Assembly (NCBI GenBank): GCA_031460505.1
Contig: JAVKTT010000003.1
Location: forward strand, 62,001 to 126,000
Length of the DNA stretch: 64,000 nucleotides
Source: JAAYTL01 sp031460505
GTDB lineage: Bacteria > Bacillota > Clostridia > Tissierellales > Tissierellaceae
Direction: 5' to 3'
Below, one piece after another: positions 25,144 to 35,045 of this stretch. The first letter of the stretch is position 1. Every line of letters starts with the position of its first letter. The notes under the pieces were generated by a model. That model was not told the DNA's origin. It searched no databases and saw only the letters and a list, made by a program, of their open reading frames with translations. The position numbers and the translations under genes are program-made.

Positions 25144-25833
25144 TCACTCTCCCATAATATTTTTTGGACTAAAGTTGATATAATCACTTGATACACAATA
25201 AAATTCAATTCCTTCTATATTGCCCTCCACTACAGATTTGTGTCCTTCTGAATGTAAATGTCCATATATACATATATCTACATTAAACTCCTTCATAATG
25301 GATACAAATTCATTAGGACTTAGGTCAACATTAAATGGTGGGTAATGTAACATTGTAATTCGTTTTTTTTCATTATCTACTATATTGGATAATGACAACC
25401 TAAGTCGTGATAATTCTCTTTCAAATATCTTGATGTCATCATCTGTAAAACTATCGCTATCCCTTGAAATCCATCCTCTAGTTCCTGAAATAATAAAATC
25501 ATCGAACTCAAAGGAGGTATTTTGAATATATTCAATTGAATTAAGATTTAGGTCTTTTAGCTTCTTTAAGCTTTGCCACCAATAATCATGATTACCTTTT
25601 ATTAAAACTTTCGTCCCAGGAAGTTCATCAATTCTCTTTAAGTCAAAATATGCTTCATTATGTCTTAACGCCCAAGAGATATCCCCTGGTACCAATACTA
25701 AATCTTCATCTTTGACTAGACTTTTCCAGTTATTGATTATTTGTTCTTCGTGATCTATCCAATTGTCTCCAAATATATCCATTGGTTTATTCTTTGAATA
25801 ATCAAAATGTAAATCCCCGATTCCATAAATCAT
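25144..25833 (-). CDS. Calcineurin-like metallophosphoesterase
   Basis: 229 residues with the full metal set: GIGDLHFD (4-11), VPGDISW, IKGNHDYWW, MLHYPPF and YGHLHSEGH. It belongs to a small group of predicted phosphohydrolases of Firmicutes with no established substrate. First gene of a run with nagB and the CYTH gene (spacings 4 and 11 bases), an association likely to reflect co-transcription only. Confidence 0.88.
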   Translation of the reverse strand: MIYGIGDLHFDYSKNKPMDIFGDNWIDHEEQIINNWKSLVKDEDLVLVPGDISWALRHNEAYFDLKRIDELPGTKVLIKGNHDYWWQSLKKLKDLNLNSIEYIQNTSFEFDDFIISGTRGWISRDSDSFTDDDIKIFERELSRLRLSLSNIVDNEKKRITMLHYPPFNVDLSPNEFVSIMKEFNVDICIYGHLHSEGHKSVVEGNIEGIEFYCVSSDYINFSPKNIMGE

Positions 25834-25902
25834 GTCCCCACCTCAATTAAACTTAATACTTCACATTAACTTAACAAAACTGTAATTTTACACATTTTCG
25901 AG

Positions 25903-25980
25903 TTAAAGTTAAAGTTAAACTTTAACTTTAAAGATCCTTGCTAAAGCTCACGATGACAAAAGAGTGAACTCTGATGACAA
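25903..25980. repeat. 29-bp palindrome joined to a dispersed GTCATC-TGAGC repeat
   Basis: 25903-25931 is TTAAAGTTAAAGTT-A-AACTTTAACTTTAA, a perfect 14-bp inverted repeat. The following bases, read on the minus strand, contain TGTCATCGTGAGCTTTAGCA and AGGATCTTTAAAG, a member of the dispersed repeat also seen at 32598-32650, 51105-51182 and 63028-63052. It lies after the yhaN-like gene and may end its transcript. Confidence 0.55.
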
Positions 25981-25981
25981 T

Positions 25982-28414
25982 TTATAAGTTAATAAGATTA
26001 TATTCAACTTTCATCTCATCTAATATTTTATTCTCTCTTCTATGACATGTAAATAAAATTATTTGTTTGTCCTTACTTTTTTCGTATATAAATTCCATTA
26101 TGTTTCTCAATCTATTGTCGTCATATTGTACAAAACAATCATCCAATATTAAAGGTAAACCTTTATTATTAATTGAATCTACTATACCAAATCTTAATGA
26201 AAAATATAGTTGATCAATGGTACCACCACTTAAATTTTCAATATTAACAATTTCTTGAGTATCTGGATTGATAACACCAATCTCTAATGAATTATCTATC
26301 TTTACACTACTATATTTGCCACCAGTTATATCTTCAACTATACTACCAACTTTATTATTTATCATTGGTGCAAATTGACGGTGGATATCTTTAGATAAAT
26401 CTTCAATGGTAGACTTGGCTAAAGTTAAGGCTTCTCTTTTATCATCTTGTTTGTTTAAAAAATCTTGTATTCGACTAATCTCTTCTTCAATTTCAACTAA
26501 ACTAGATATTTCTTTGTTTAAAGCATTGATTCTCTCCTCACATCGTCCAATATCTATTTTAGTATCACTTATTTCTTCTTTTTTATGGTTTATTTCAGTC
26601 TTTAATTCATCTACTGACATTTCTTCATCAATACTTGTGATATCCCTATGATGTTCCTTTATCTCATTTTCTAATGTTTCTAAATCAGAATCTCCCAAAA
26701 TTCTATTTAGTAGATTGGTCTTTGTATTAATTTCAACTATTGTATCTTCATAAATATTCTTTTTTTCTAGACCTAATTTAAAATCGTTAAAATTGTCAGA
26801 TGAATTGTTTGCTAATATTTTATTTAATTCTAACTTGTTTTCTTGATTTAACTCTCTTAAGTCTTCTGTCTTTTCGATAATGTCTTCTTTTTTAGATACA
26901 TTTTCTTTGATATTTCTTTCTTGTTGATCTATATTAAAAGCATGATATTGAGTCTTATCCAACAATCTTTTTAAATCCAACTTTGTTTTGACATTATATT
27001 TAAACAATATATTTTCTAGGGATTTATCAATAGTGATGAATTTTTCTTTTCTTAATTGTTCTCTTTCCTCTAGCTGCTTACGTTGTTTTTTTATTCTAAC
27101 CAGCAGTCCTTTCACACTTCTAGACTTGTATATTAATATAAGCATTAAAGGTATAGTAACTATATTTATTATTGATGCCAAATAATTAGATAGGTAAATA
27201 CTCAATCCTACTGATGATAAGCTTGCTATAATACTCAGTACAATCCCTATTAATAAATTGTTTTTAGTCCTAATATTTTCATTGAAATCTCTTTGGACAA
27301 ATTGTAGTTCACTGATATTGTCAGTATATTTTAGTGTATTTCTTTCTTCTTCTAATTCTTCATACTTTTGATAGTCAACTTCTATATTGTCTAAGGATTT
27401 ATCTTCTTTAATATCTATACTTGTTAATTCCTTAATTTTATTATCAATATCTGTAATCAAATTTTTATTTTCTTGTATTTTTTCATCTATGTTTAATATT
27501 TTCCTTTTTAGATCTATACCATACGAATAATCTTCCATAGATAAATTAGCATATCTTTCTAGTTCTTTTGCTTTATCATTTAAATCATTAATTTCATTTT
27601 TTATAGAATTAGCTTCTTGGAACAATCTATGCTTAGCTAATATTTTTGCATCATCAAGTCTGTTTTCTAATTGATTAATATTACTTATTCTATTATCTAA
27701 TTCCTTATCGATTTGAACCTTATTTGATAATAGCAAATCATATTCTTCTTTAAGTTTTAATATAGACTCTTTCTTCTCTCTAAGCTTTTCTAATCTAATA
27801 TGGCTTTTTCCATATGAGCTAGTGGTAGCTTTAATTGTTCCAATATCCTTTATGGACTTATCTAGCTCTCCAATAGCTTTTTCTATTGAGAGATTGTCAT
27901 CAAGAGTATTTGAGACATTAATTAACTTTTCCCTAACTTCGTTGGCTAAGGAGGTATCTGTCCTATTTCCCAATTGTTTAACGAATAATGTATTTGTAAA
28001 AACTGTATCATTAAACCCAAAGAAATGATTCCCTGGTTGAAGTATTCTTCCACCATCACCATTATCAATCGAATTAGTTATATTTTCTCCAGTATCATTA
28101 AGATACACATTGGTACTTTCATTGTTCCTAGCAAATTCTCTCTCAATTCTATATTCTTTGCCATCATATGTGAATTTAATTATACCTGCATACTTTGAAT
28201 TATCCCATGGTGCATATTTTACATGCTCATCTAAATATACAGTCCTACGTGCATAGGGTTTAAGAAAGCCATAAAACATTCCATTAATAAAATTGTGTAT
28301 CGTAGTCTTACCCGCTTCATTGTCACCATATACTATGTTAATACCATCTTGTAAATTTATAACCTTATTCTTAAATTGACCAAATCCAATAAGGTTTATT
28401 TCCTTAATTATCAT
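25982..28414 (-). CDS. SbcC/YhaN-like AAA ATPase with internal membrane segments
   Basis: 810 residues. Walker A GDNEAGKTT (about 34-42) near the N-terminus, long coiled coils (about 190-380 and 440-680), and C-terminal signature NLSGGTIDQLYFSLRFG and Walker B LPLILDDCFVQYDD. Unusually for SbcC, two hydrophobic spans interrupt the coil at about 388-435, the layout of B. subtilis YhaN. With its partner (YhaO-like, 4-base ATGA overlap) it should form an Mre11/Rad50-type nuclease complex acting on DNA ends, perhaps membrane-tethered. There is no zinc-hook CxxC. Confidence 0.85.
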   Translation of the reverse strand: MIIKEINLIGFGQFKNKVINLQDGINIVYGDNEAGKTTIHNFINGMFYGFLKPYARRTVYLDEHVKYAPWDNSKYAGIIKFTYDGKEYRIEREFARNNESTNVYLNDTGENITNSIDNGDGGRILQPGNHFFGFNDTVFTNTLFVKQLGNRTDTSLANEVREKLINVSNTLDDNLSIEKAIGELDKSIKDIGTIKATTSSYGKSHIRLEKLREKKESILKLKEEYDLLLSNKVQIDKELDNRISNINQLENRLDDAKILAKHRLFQEANSIKNEINDLNDKAKELERYANLSMEDYSYGIDLKRKILNIDEKIQENKNLITDIDNKIKELTSIDIKEDKSLDNIEVDYQKYEELEEERNTLKYTDNISELQFVQRDFNENIRTKNNLLIGIVLSIIASLSSVGLSIYLSNYLASIINIVTIPLMLILIYKSRSVKGLLVRIKKQRKQLEEREQLRKEKFITIDKSLENILFKYNVKTKLDLKRLLDKTQYHAFNIDQQERNIKENVSKKEDIIEKTEDLRELNQENKLELNKILANNSSDNFNDFKLGLEKKNIYEDTIVEINTKTNLLNRILGDSDLETLENEIKEHHRDITSIDEEMSVDELKTEINHKKEEISDTKIDIGRCEERINALNKEISSLVEIEEEISRIQDFLNKQDDKREALTLAKSTIEDLSKDIHRQFAPMINNKVGSIVEDITGGKYSSVKIDNSLEIGVINPDTQEIVNIENLSGGTIDQLYFSLRFGIVDSINNKGLPLILDDCFVQYDDNRLRNIMEFIYEKSKDKQIILFTCHRRENKILDEMKVEYNLINL

Positions 28415-29499
28415 GAGTCAACTCTCCCTTTTAATAGTGCATCTAATCCAAAATATAATGCTTGTTTTACAATAGGATCAGTTAAACCTTTCTTTTTCAT
28501 TTCTCTAATAAATTCCCCAATAATACTGTCTTTATAATCATTCTCTAATGCCTCTAAATCATAGTCTGGGGTCGTATTATCAATAATTTCTATATAATAA
28601 AACTCATTTTTTAATAAAGCAAAAAGGCTATTAATATCTATATCATGTTGGATATATCCATTTAACTCAATCCTATAATAGTCTAATCCTTTGTTCCCTT
28701 CTACACTCTTTATAAGATTGAAGATATCTTGGTAACTCATATTTTCATCAATATACATTGATTTAAACAGGAATTTTCTTTTGCTAAAATCAATAAATTC
28801 TATCTTTGTTTCATTATTTTCAATATAACCTTCTATAAATCCTCTATCACCTATTTCACCAAAATCTAATGGTTCCAAGCTTCCACAATAGGCCACTTTG
28901 TTGGAAAATAACTGAGGTTTATGTATATGACCTAGAGCTATATAGTCTAAGTTTAATCTATTTAGTGAATCTAAGCTTAAAGGTAGATAGTTTGAATTGT
29001 TTCCTATATCACCATGTATTAAGAGTATTTTATTACTTCTAAGACTTTGAAAATCATAATTATCAATGAGACGATTTTCTTTGATTTCTACTCTATCCCA
29101 ACTATATCCATATATTACTGTATCTAGATCTGGAAAATCTATTTCTTGAACTCCGTCTCCATTATAGATGAATACATTCTCACTCCAATCTACTTTATTG
29201 TATAGTGAGTCTTTATTAAGGTAATCGTGATTGCCTGCTGAAATTATTATATTCACATTTATAGCATCTTTTAAAATGTCTCTTAGTCTTTTCATATCCC
29301 CTAATGTAAAATATTTTGATTCAAATAAATCTCCAGCAATAAATAAAAAATCTATATTATTATTCTTTGTATATTCTACAAGTCTTTGAAAAGTAGACCA
29401 TAGCTCATTTCTTCTAGTTACTGCAGTCTCTTTATCAAATGAAACATTATTAAATTGTAAACCTAAATGTATGTCCCCAGTATGTACAAACTTAATCAA
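28411..29499 (-). CDS. SbcD/YhaO-like exonuclease (metallophosphoesterase)
   Basis: 362 residues. Mre11-type phosphoesterase motifs FVHTGDIHLGLQF (4-16), FIAGDLFES, ISAGNHDYLN, LLIHGDIGNN and ALGHIHKPQLF are all present, followed by a capping domain and a C-terminal helical part that would bind the ATPase coil. First gene of the two-gene unit with the YhaN-like ATPase. Predicted role: DNA end processing during repair. Smaller and more like YhaO than canonical SbcD. Confidence 0.88.
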   Translation of the reverse strand: MIKFVHTGDIHLGLQFNNVSFDKETAVTRRNELWSTFQRLVEYTKNNNIDFLFIAGDLFESKYFTLGDMKRLRDILKDAINVNIIISAGNHDYLNKDSLYNKVDWSENVFIYNGDGVQEIDFPDLDTVIYGYSWDRVEIKENRLIDNYDFQSLRSNKILLIHGDIGNNSNYLPLSLDSLNRLNLDYIALGHIHKPQLFSNKVAYCGSLEPLDFGEIGDRGFIEGYIENNETKIEFIDFSKRKFLFKSMYIDENMSYQDIFNLIKSVEGNKGLDYYRIELNGYIQHDIDINSLFALLKNEFYYIEIIDNTTPDYDLEALENDYKDSIIGEFIREMKKKGLTDPIVKQALYFGLDALLKGRVDS

Positions 29500-29565
29500 G
29501 GCTGCTACCCCCTTTTCATCTCAAATTATATCACATTAATCCTCTTATTCCACCATTATATTAAA

Positions 29566-29591
29566 ATAGACCAGCCTAAAGGTCGGTCTAT
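29566..29591 (-). terminator. Intrinsic terminator of the isochorismatase-fold gene
   Basis: ATAGACCGACC and GGCTGGTCTAT (minus strand) pair with one mismatch and are followed by TTTTAATAT; 7 bases after the stop. Confidence 0.8.
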
Positions 29592-29598
29592 CGTTAGT

Positions 29599-30147
29599 TT
29601 ATTTAATCATCTTTGACATAATTTTAAATTCAGGAGTACCTGATACTTTCAATAAATCAAATACAGCGGTTTCAGTATTTGTTATAACAGCACCAAGAGA
29701 TTTAATCAAGTCTAATCCATTTAGATAGTTATCCTTTGTTCTAGAAGATACGCCATCTTTAACTAAAAACACTTCATATCCTTCATTAATTAAGTCCCTA
29801 GCTGTTTGGAATACACATACATGAGTTTCCATACCTGTAATCAATACTTTTTTCTTTCCTAAGGATTTAAGAACTTCTTTTACTTCATCTGTGTAAGCTG
29901 TAAAGCTATTCTTTGCATAAATATTCTTTTCTTCAATTAAATCTAGTAGTTCAGGCACAGTTCTGCCTAATCCCTTTGGATACTGTTCCGTAGCTATAAC
30001 TGGGAAATTCATTTCTTTTGCTGCTGTCAGTAGTATATTAGTATTATTAATTACCTGATCTTTATATTTCATTACAGGCACCAATCTTTCCTGTATATCA
30101 ATTACAAATAATACTGTATCTTCTCTGTTTAATGTAAATTTGTCCAT
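29599..30147 (-). CDS. Isochorismatase-family cysteine hydrolase
   Basis: 182 residues. Catalytic triad positions visible: Asp in LFVIDIQERL (about 17), Lys in YAKNSFTAY (about 79) and Cys in GMETHVCVFQTA (about 110). Members hydrolyse nicotinamide, isochorismate or related amide/ether substrates (YcaC-like here); the substrate cannot be assigned. Starts 9 bases after the PfkB-like gene stop, so likely co-transcribed. Confidence 0.87.
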   Translation of the reverse strand: MDKFTLNREDTVLFVIDIQERLVPVMKYKDQVINNTNILLTAAKEMNFPVIATEQYPKGLGRTVPELLDLIEEKNIYAKNSFTAYTDEVKEVLKSLGKKKVLITGMETHVCVFQTARDLINEGYEVFLVKDGVSSRTKDNYLNGLDLIKSLGAVITNTETAVFDLLKVSGTPEFKIMSKMIK

Positions 30148-30156
30148 AAAGTCCTC

Positions 30157-31086
30157 CTAATAATTTATTTGCATTATATCTATCTTGGTCATAAACCTTT
30201 TGATATCACTCATGTCAATCCGGTCTAAATCATCTTCCATTGCATAAGCCAATCTGGATGCTTGGCCTAGTCTCATTGTGGTTTCTAAATCATAACTCTT
30301 ATATAACCCAAAGGCAAAACCAGCTACCATATAGCCTTGATCTTTGCTGAGATTGTCTGCATCATTATCTAATTCTAATCTGTAGCCTCTATCTTTAGTC
30401 AGCACAATTGAACCCTTTTCGTCTAAGTCTATACATACTAATTCAATTCCCTTTTCTAAAAGGCTATATCCAACCTTTATAATCTCATTTTCAAAATCTA
30501 ATTGCAAGTGGCTTAAGTGTTCTAAATCTTCCTTATCTAGCTTCACCATAAAAGGAATTGCTTCTAAACCATATTTTAATTCTTCACCTTTAGCTTCTAA
30601 AATAAACTTTTTATTGTTTCTATTCGCTAAGTTTATTAAATCATAATATATATCATTTGGTAAACCTATTGGGAGATTTCCTTGACCTATAACAATACTC
30701 GATTTATCTAATACCTTACCATATGAACTATAAAAAGATCCTAGCTCTTCTCTTGTTATCCTAGGGCTTTCTCCTATGATACTAGTAAGTAAATCATTGT
30801 CCTGTATAATTGTAACAGTGGATTTAGTCTCATCTTTAACAAAAATGAAATCATTATATATTTCTATATCTTTTAACTTATTAAAGATATATTGACCATG
30901 TAAACCTCCTAAAAACCCTGTAGCAAATACATCTATATTTAAGTTGTTTAGAATTCGTCCACTTATAATTCCTTTACCTGTAACATTATAGATCTTCTTA
31001 TTTGCAAGATTTTCTACCCTTGGAAGCAATCTATCTACATAATATTTACTTTCCAATACTGGATCAAAACATATAGTAAGTACCAT
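30157..31086 (-). CDS. PfkB-fold protein, probably catalytically impaired
   Basis: 309 residues resembling 1-phosphofructokinase/tagatose-6-phosphate kinase (FruK/LacC): MVLTICFDPVLESKYYVDRL at the start, NVTGKGIISGRILNNL (34-49), and SKDQGYMVAGFAFGLY near 247-262. In active PfkB kinases this last block reads GAGDSxxAG with Asp as the catalytic base; here the aligned residue is Gly251 (KDQGYMVAG), and the oxyanion-hole glycines are also altered. The protein may bind a sugar phosphate or nucleotide without phosphorylating, or be a decaying gene, though the frame is intact. Same strand as the hydrolase downstream. Confidence 0.75.
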   Translation of the reverse strand: MVLTICFDPVLESKYYVDRLLPRVENLANKKIYNVTGKGIISGRILNNLNIDVFATGFLGGLHGQYIFNKLKDIEIYNDFIFVKDETKSTVTIIQDNDLLTSIIGESPRITREELGSFYSSYGKVLDKSSIVIGQGNLPIGLPNDIYYDLINLANRNNKKFILEAKGEELKYGLEAIPFMVKLDKEDLEHLSHLQLDFENEIIKVGYSLLEKGIELVCIDLDEKGSIVLTKDRGYRLELDNDADNLSKDQGYMVAGFAFGLYKSYDLETTMRLGQASRLAYAMEDDLDRIDMSDIKRFMTKIDIMQINY

Positions 31087-31127
31087 TATCTCACCTCTCC
31101 TTCATTATACCATTAATGTAAAAAAAT

Positions 31128-31147
31128 AAAACAGCGTGAGCTGTTTT
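31128..31147 (-). terminator. Intrinsic terminator of the MATE gene
   Basis: AAAACAGC-TCAC-GCTGTTTT, followed on the minus strand by ATTTTTTT; it begins immediately at the stop codon. Confidence 0.9.
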
Positions 31148-32516
31148 ATCTTAAGGTTATATATTTCCACTTATCTGTTCTAAATCTTAGGTTTATCATA
31201 ATCCATCTCATAAATTGATCAATTAGAATTGCCAACCAAGCTCCTATTAAACCCACTTCTAATACTATAACAAAATAATATGCTAATATCACTCTAATCA
31301 ATAATATCCCAATAAATGTAGATATCAAAGTCCAAACAGTATCTCCAGCTCCTCTTAATCCACCAGCTAATATTAGTTGAGAACTCTGGAAGGGCTGTAT
31401 GAAAGCAATCAATTTAAGAACACTGGCTGCTTCATTTATTACTTCGTTATTAGAAGTATATAGTCCTGCGATTTGTGCACCAAAGAAAAAGAATAATCCT
31501 GCCATTAAAAATGATATAAAGGAACCTATTTTACTACATTCTTTAACATACTTTTCGGCCAAATCCGAATCTCCAGCACCTAAACTTCTGCCAGACATAG
31601 TAGAAGCAGCAATACCAAAAGATTGACCTGGTGTAAAGGATAAACTCAGAATATTAATTGCAATTTGGTGAGTAGCATAAGCAACAGTACCTAAACTAGC
31701 AATTATTTTTGTAAATATTAAAATTCCAACTCTCATTGCAATCTGCTCTAAAGATGCAGGTATTCCTATCTTAGTCAAGTTATATATAATATCTTTATTA
31801 AATTTAAATTTATTTTTTAGATTTATATGAATTGTACTATCTTCCTTAAATATATACCTAGTAAGTAATATACATGAAAACACATGGGAAAGAGCTGTTG
31901 AAATAGCTGCCCCTGTTGCTCCAAACTCTGGTACTCCAAATAGTCCATAGATTAAAACTGCATTACCAACAACATTAAGTGCATTTGAAGTTATATTTAT
32001 CTTCATTGGTGTCTTAGTATCTCCAGCCCCTCTTAATGATGCGACTATGGAGAAGTTAAATGCCTGAAATATAAATCCTAACATTATTACTCTAAAATAA
32101 TTGCTACCTACTGCAATAGTGTCTGAATAAGCACCTAAAGCTTTCATAATAGGTACTGTAAAACCTAATCCTAACATTAACATAGGAAGTACTAACAAAA
32201 CTTGAGTCAATACAATAATATGCTTAACTACTGACTCTATTCTATCTGTACGCTTTGCACCTAAATAGCGGGCTACCATAGCTGTGGCACCAGTATTTAA
32301 TGATTGAACAAGTGATAATCCAATAAATACAAACTGATTTGTAATTCCTACTGCAGCAATACCTGCCGCTTGAGTAGCTTCATTTCCGTAGTTGCCAAGC
32401 ATCATCATATCTACCATTCCAAATAATGTACCTAATAATAGCTCAATAAATACCGGTCCTGCAATCTTACTTATCTCTTCTCTTATACTCTTTTTACTAT
32501 GTAAAGCTTCACTCAT
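31146..32516 (-). CDS. MATE-family multidrug/Na+ efflux transporter
   Basis: About 456 residues with 12 predicted spans and the two-fold repeat of the family (AGPVFIELLLGTLFGMVDMM and GIPASLEQIAMRVGI). It would export cationic drugs or metabolites in exchange for Na+ or H+. The ATG at 32516 (MSEALHSKK) is preferred since AGGAGAT lies 10 bases upstream; another ATG four codons earlier falls too close to that site. It stands alone. Confidence 0.92.
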   Translation of the reverse strand: MSEALHSKKSIREEISKIAGPVFIELLLGTLFGMVDMMMLGNYGNEATQAAGIAAVGITNQFVFIGLSLVQSLNTGATAMVARYLGAKRTDRIESVVKHIIVLTQVLLVLPMLMLGLGFTVPIMKALGAYSDTIAVGSNYFRVIMLGFIFQAFNFSIVASLRGAGDTKTPMKINITSNALNVVGNAVLIYGLFGVPEFGATGAAISTALSHVFSCILLTRYIFKEDSTIHINLKNKFKFNKDIIYNLTKIGIPASLEQIAMRVGILIFTKIIASLGTVAYATHQIAINILSLSFTPGQSFGIAASTMSGRSLGAGDSDLAEKYVKECSKIGSFISFLMAGLFFFFGAQIAGLYTSNNEVINEAASVLKLIAFIQPFQSSQLILAGGLRGAGDTVWTLISTFIGILLIRVILAYYFVIVLEVGLIGAWLAILIDQFMRWIMINLRFRTDKWKYITLR

Positions 32517-32597
32517 ACAAAACTTCATCTCCTACTATCATATAAAATAATAATTTCGAAACCCTAAATATTATAGCATATAAATTGAAATAAAGGA

Positions 32598-32650
32598 AGA
32601 CCACTGAAGACGAGAATGCCATCCTGAGTGGAGCGTTCAGAATAACAAAT
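32598..32650. repeat. Dispersed repeat fragment (GCCATCCTGAGTGGAGCG type)
   Basis: On the plus strand GCCATCCTGAGTGGAGCG is followed by TTCAGAATAAC, whose reverse complement GTTATTCTGAA resembles the element's other end. Related to 25930-25980, 51105-51182 and 63028-63052. Confidence 0.5.
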
Positions 32651-32675
32651 AGGTTTTCAGCGGTTATATGTTTAT

Positions 32676-34076
32676 TTATTCGTTTGTTTGTAAACTCTTT
32701 TCTTTTATATACTCATCTATTGCTTTAGCTGCTTCTTTACCTGCACCCATTGCTAGTATTACTGTAGCTGAACCTGTAACATTATCTCCACCAGCAAATA
32801 TTGCTTTTCTTGTTGTTTTACCATAATCATCTAAAGTCTTTATTCTATTTCGATGATCTGCTTCTAATCCATCCGTTGTTCTCGGTATTAATGGGTTTGG
32901 TGATGTACCTAGGGCCATTATAACTGTATCAACATCAAAGTCAGACTCTGAGCCTTCTATTGGAATAGGTCTTCTTCTTCCTGATTCGTCAGGCTCACCA
33001 AGTTCCATTTTTATACATTTTATTCCTTTTACCCAACCTTTTTCGTCTCCTAGGACCTCAACTGGATTAGTTAGGAAGTTAAATATTATTCCTTCTTCCA
33101 TTGCATTTTCAACTTCTTCTACTCTAGCTGGTAACTCATCCTTTGTTCTTCTATATATTACATGTACTTCTGCTCCAAGTCGTTTTGCAGTTCTTGCAGC
33201 ATCCATTGCAACATTTCCTCCACCTACTACTGCTACTCTTTTCCCTACTTTTATTGGAGTATCTGTTTCTTCTCTATATGCTTTCATTAAATTATTTCTC
33301 GTTAAGAATTCATTTGCTGAGTATACACCATTTGTATTTTCTCCTGGAATAGTCATAAATATTGGAAGACCTGCTCCAGAGCCTATAAATATTGCCTCAT
33401 ATCCTTCATCAAATATGTCATCTACTGTGATTGTTCTGCCTACTATAACATTTGTCTCTATATCTACACCAAGTTCTTTTAGATTGTTTAGCTCTACTTT
33501 TACAACTTTTTCTTTTGGAAGTCTAAACTCTGGAATTCCATATACTAATACTCCACCTGGCTCATGTAGTGCTTCAAACATCTTGACTTTATAGCCTTCC
33601 TTAGCTAGTTCACCTGCACATGTAATACCTGCTGGTCCTGAGCCTATTACAGCAACTTTATGGCCATTTGATTCTTTTGTTCTACCTAATTTTAGTCCAT
33701 TTTCTATAGCCCAATCTGCTGCAAATCTTTCTAATTTTCCTATGGCTATTGGTTCTCCCTTTTTACCTAGTATACATGTCTTTTCACATTGATCTTCTTG
33801 TGGACATACTCTCCCACATACTGCTGGAAGTGCTGAGTAATCTGCCAATATTTGTGCTGCTTCTTTGAAATTCTCATTTGCTATTTCATATATAAAACTA
33901 GGAATATCTATGCTTACGGGACATAGAGGTACACATGTTGGATTTTTACATTGGATACACCTTTTTGCCTCTTGCATTGCTTCTTCTTTTGTATAACCTA
34001 GGCATACTTCATCAAAGTTGTATATCCTTTCACTCGAGTCTTGGTAGCTTATTGGTATTCTAGTAAATTTACTCAT
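32676..34076 (-). CDS. nfnB: NfnB: NADPH-dependent transhydrogenase large subunit
   Basis: 466 residues; looks like the glutamate synthase small subunit, but its partner upstream is NfnA, identifying the electron-bifurcating NADH-dependent ferredoxin:NADP+ oxidoreductase. N-terminal cysteines C40, C43, C48, C52 (CIQCKNPTCVPLC) and a second set around VCGRVCPQEDQCEKTC carry two [4Fe-4S] clusters. Two Rossmann nucleotide sites follow: IGSGPAGITCAGELA (FAD) and VGGGNVAMDAARTAKRLG (NADPH). The complex balances NADH, NADPH and reduced ferredoxin in anaerobes. It overlaps nfnA by 8 bases. Confidence 0.9.
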   Translation of the reverse strand: MSKFTRIPISYQDSSERIYNFDEVCLGYTKEEAMQEAKRCIQCKNPTCVPLCPVSIDIPSFIYEIANENFKEAAQILADYSALPAVCGRVCPQEDQCEKTCILGKKGEPIAIGKLERFAADWAIENGLKLGRTKESNGHKVAVIGSGPAGITCAGELAKEGYKVKMFEALHEPGGVLVYGIPEFRLPKEKVVKVELNNLKELGVDIETNVIVGRTITVDDIFDEGYEAIFIGSGAGLPIFMTIPGENTNGVYSANEFLTRNNLMKAYREETDTPIKVGKRVAVVGGGNVAMDAARTAKRLGAEVHVIYRRTKDELPARVEEVENAMEEGIIFNFLTNPVEVLGDEKGWVKGIKCIKMELGEPDESGRRRPIPIEGSESDFDVDTVIMALGTSPNPLIPRTTDGLEADHRNRIKTLDDYGKTTRKAIFAGGDNVTGSATVILAMGAGKEAAKAIDEYIKEKSLQTNE

Positions 34077-34938
34077 TAGTCATACCTCCTACTAGTTCAC
34101 AATAGTCATGGTCTTTTTGGATTTCTTCTTCTTTGTATTGTGCTTGTCTTCGAAGGGCTTCATCCCAATCTACTAAATGTCCATCAAACTCTGGACCATC
34201 TACACATGCAAATTTTGTTTCTCCTCCTACTGTTACACGACAAGCGCCACACATACCCGTACCATCTACCATTATTGGGTTCAATGAAACTATACTTGGT
34301 AATCCAAGTTTTTTTGTTGTTAAGGAAGTAAACTTCATCATAATCATAGGCCCTATAATTACGCAAAAATCAAATTCTTTGCCTTGATTGACTACTAATT
34401 CTTCTATTCCACTATTTACAAAACCATGAAAACCATAGCTTCCATCATCCGTAGCTATGAAAAGATTATCAGTTAATTGAGAAAATTTATCTTCTAAAAT
34501 AACAAAGTCTTTATTCTTAGATCCTGTTAATATAGTAAAATTAATGCCTTTTTCTTTCAACCATTTTGCTTGCGGTACTATAGGTGCTACACCTACTCCT
34601 CCACCAGCAAATAGGATATTTTTTTTCTTTAATTCTTCTATATCTTCATTAACAAATTCTGATGGTTTTCCTAATGGACCTACAAAGTCCTTTATGTATT
34701 CACCAACTTCTTTTGCAACTAATTTTTTAGTGGATTTTCCTATAGCTTGAGTTACTATAGTTACTGTGCCTTTGTCTACATCGAAATCACAAATAGTTAG
34801 GGGGACTCTCTCACCGTTTTCGTCAACGATTACTATAACAAATTGACCTGGTTGTGCAGCTTTTGCTACTCTTGGCGCTAATATATCCATTGAATATATA
34901 CTTGGTGCCAATAATTCTTTACCAACTATTTCGTACAA
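34069..34938 (-). CDS. nfnA: NfnA: FAD/[2Fe-2S] subunit of the bifurcating transhydrogenase
   Basis: 289 residues, ferredoxin-NADP reductase fold. The flavin site is VPLTICDFD (about 44-52) and the NAD site FAGGGVGVAPIVPQ (about 110-123). The C-terminal [2Fe-2S] loop is VDGTGMCGACRVTVGG plus FACVDGPEFDGH; an Asp in the GT-preceding position serves as an unusual cluster ligand in structurally studied NfnA, and that Asp is conserved. Starts with TTG 9 bases after GGGAGG. First gene of the nfnAB operon, with a promoter at 34999-35027. Confidence 0.9.
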   Translation of the reverse strand: MYEIVGKELLAPSIYSMDILAPRVAKAAQPGQFVIVIVDENGERVPLTICDFDVDKGTVTIVTQAIGKSTKKLVAKEVGEYIKDFVGPLGKPSEFVNEDIEELKKKNILFAGGGVGVAPIVPQAKWLKEKGINFTILTGSKNKDFVILEDKFSQLTDNLFIATDDGSYGFHGFVNSGIEELVVNQGKEFDFCVIIGPMIMMKFTSLTTKKLGLPSIVSLNPIMVDGTGMCGACRVTVGGETKFACVDGPEFDGHLVDWDEALRRQAQYKEEEIQKDHDYCELVGGMTNE

Positions 34939-34998
34939 TTTAATTCCTCCCTTTATAGTTTTTTGACAATTCCCAAATTACAAACATCTCTTGATAAA

Positions 34999-35027
34999 AG
35001 TGTACCATAATGTAATTTCTAATACAA
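34999..35027 (-). promoter_or_regulatory. Promoter of nfnAB
   Basis: TTGTAT, 17 bases, TACACT on the minus strand, about 60 bases upstream of the nfnA start. Confidence 0.55.
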
Positions 35028-35045
35028 TATATGGAATAAAGTTTA

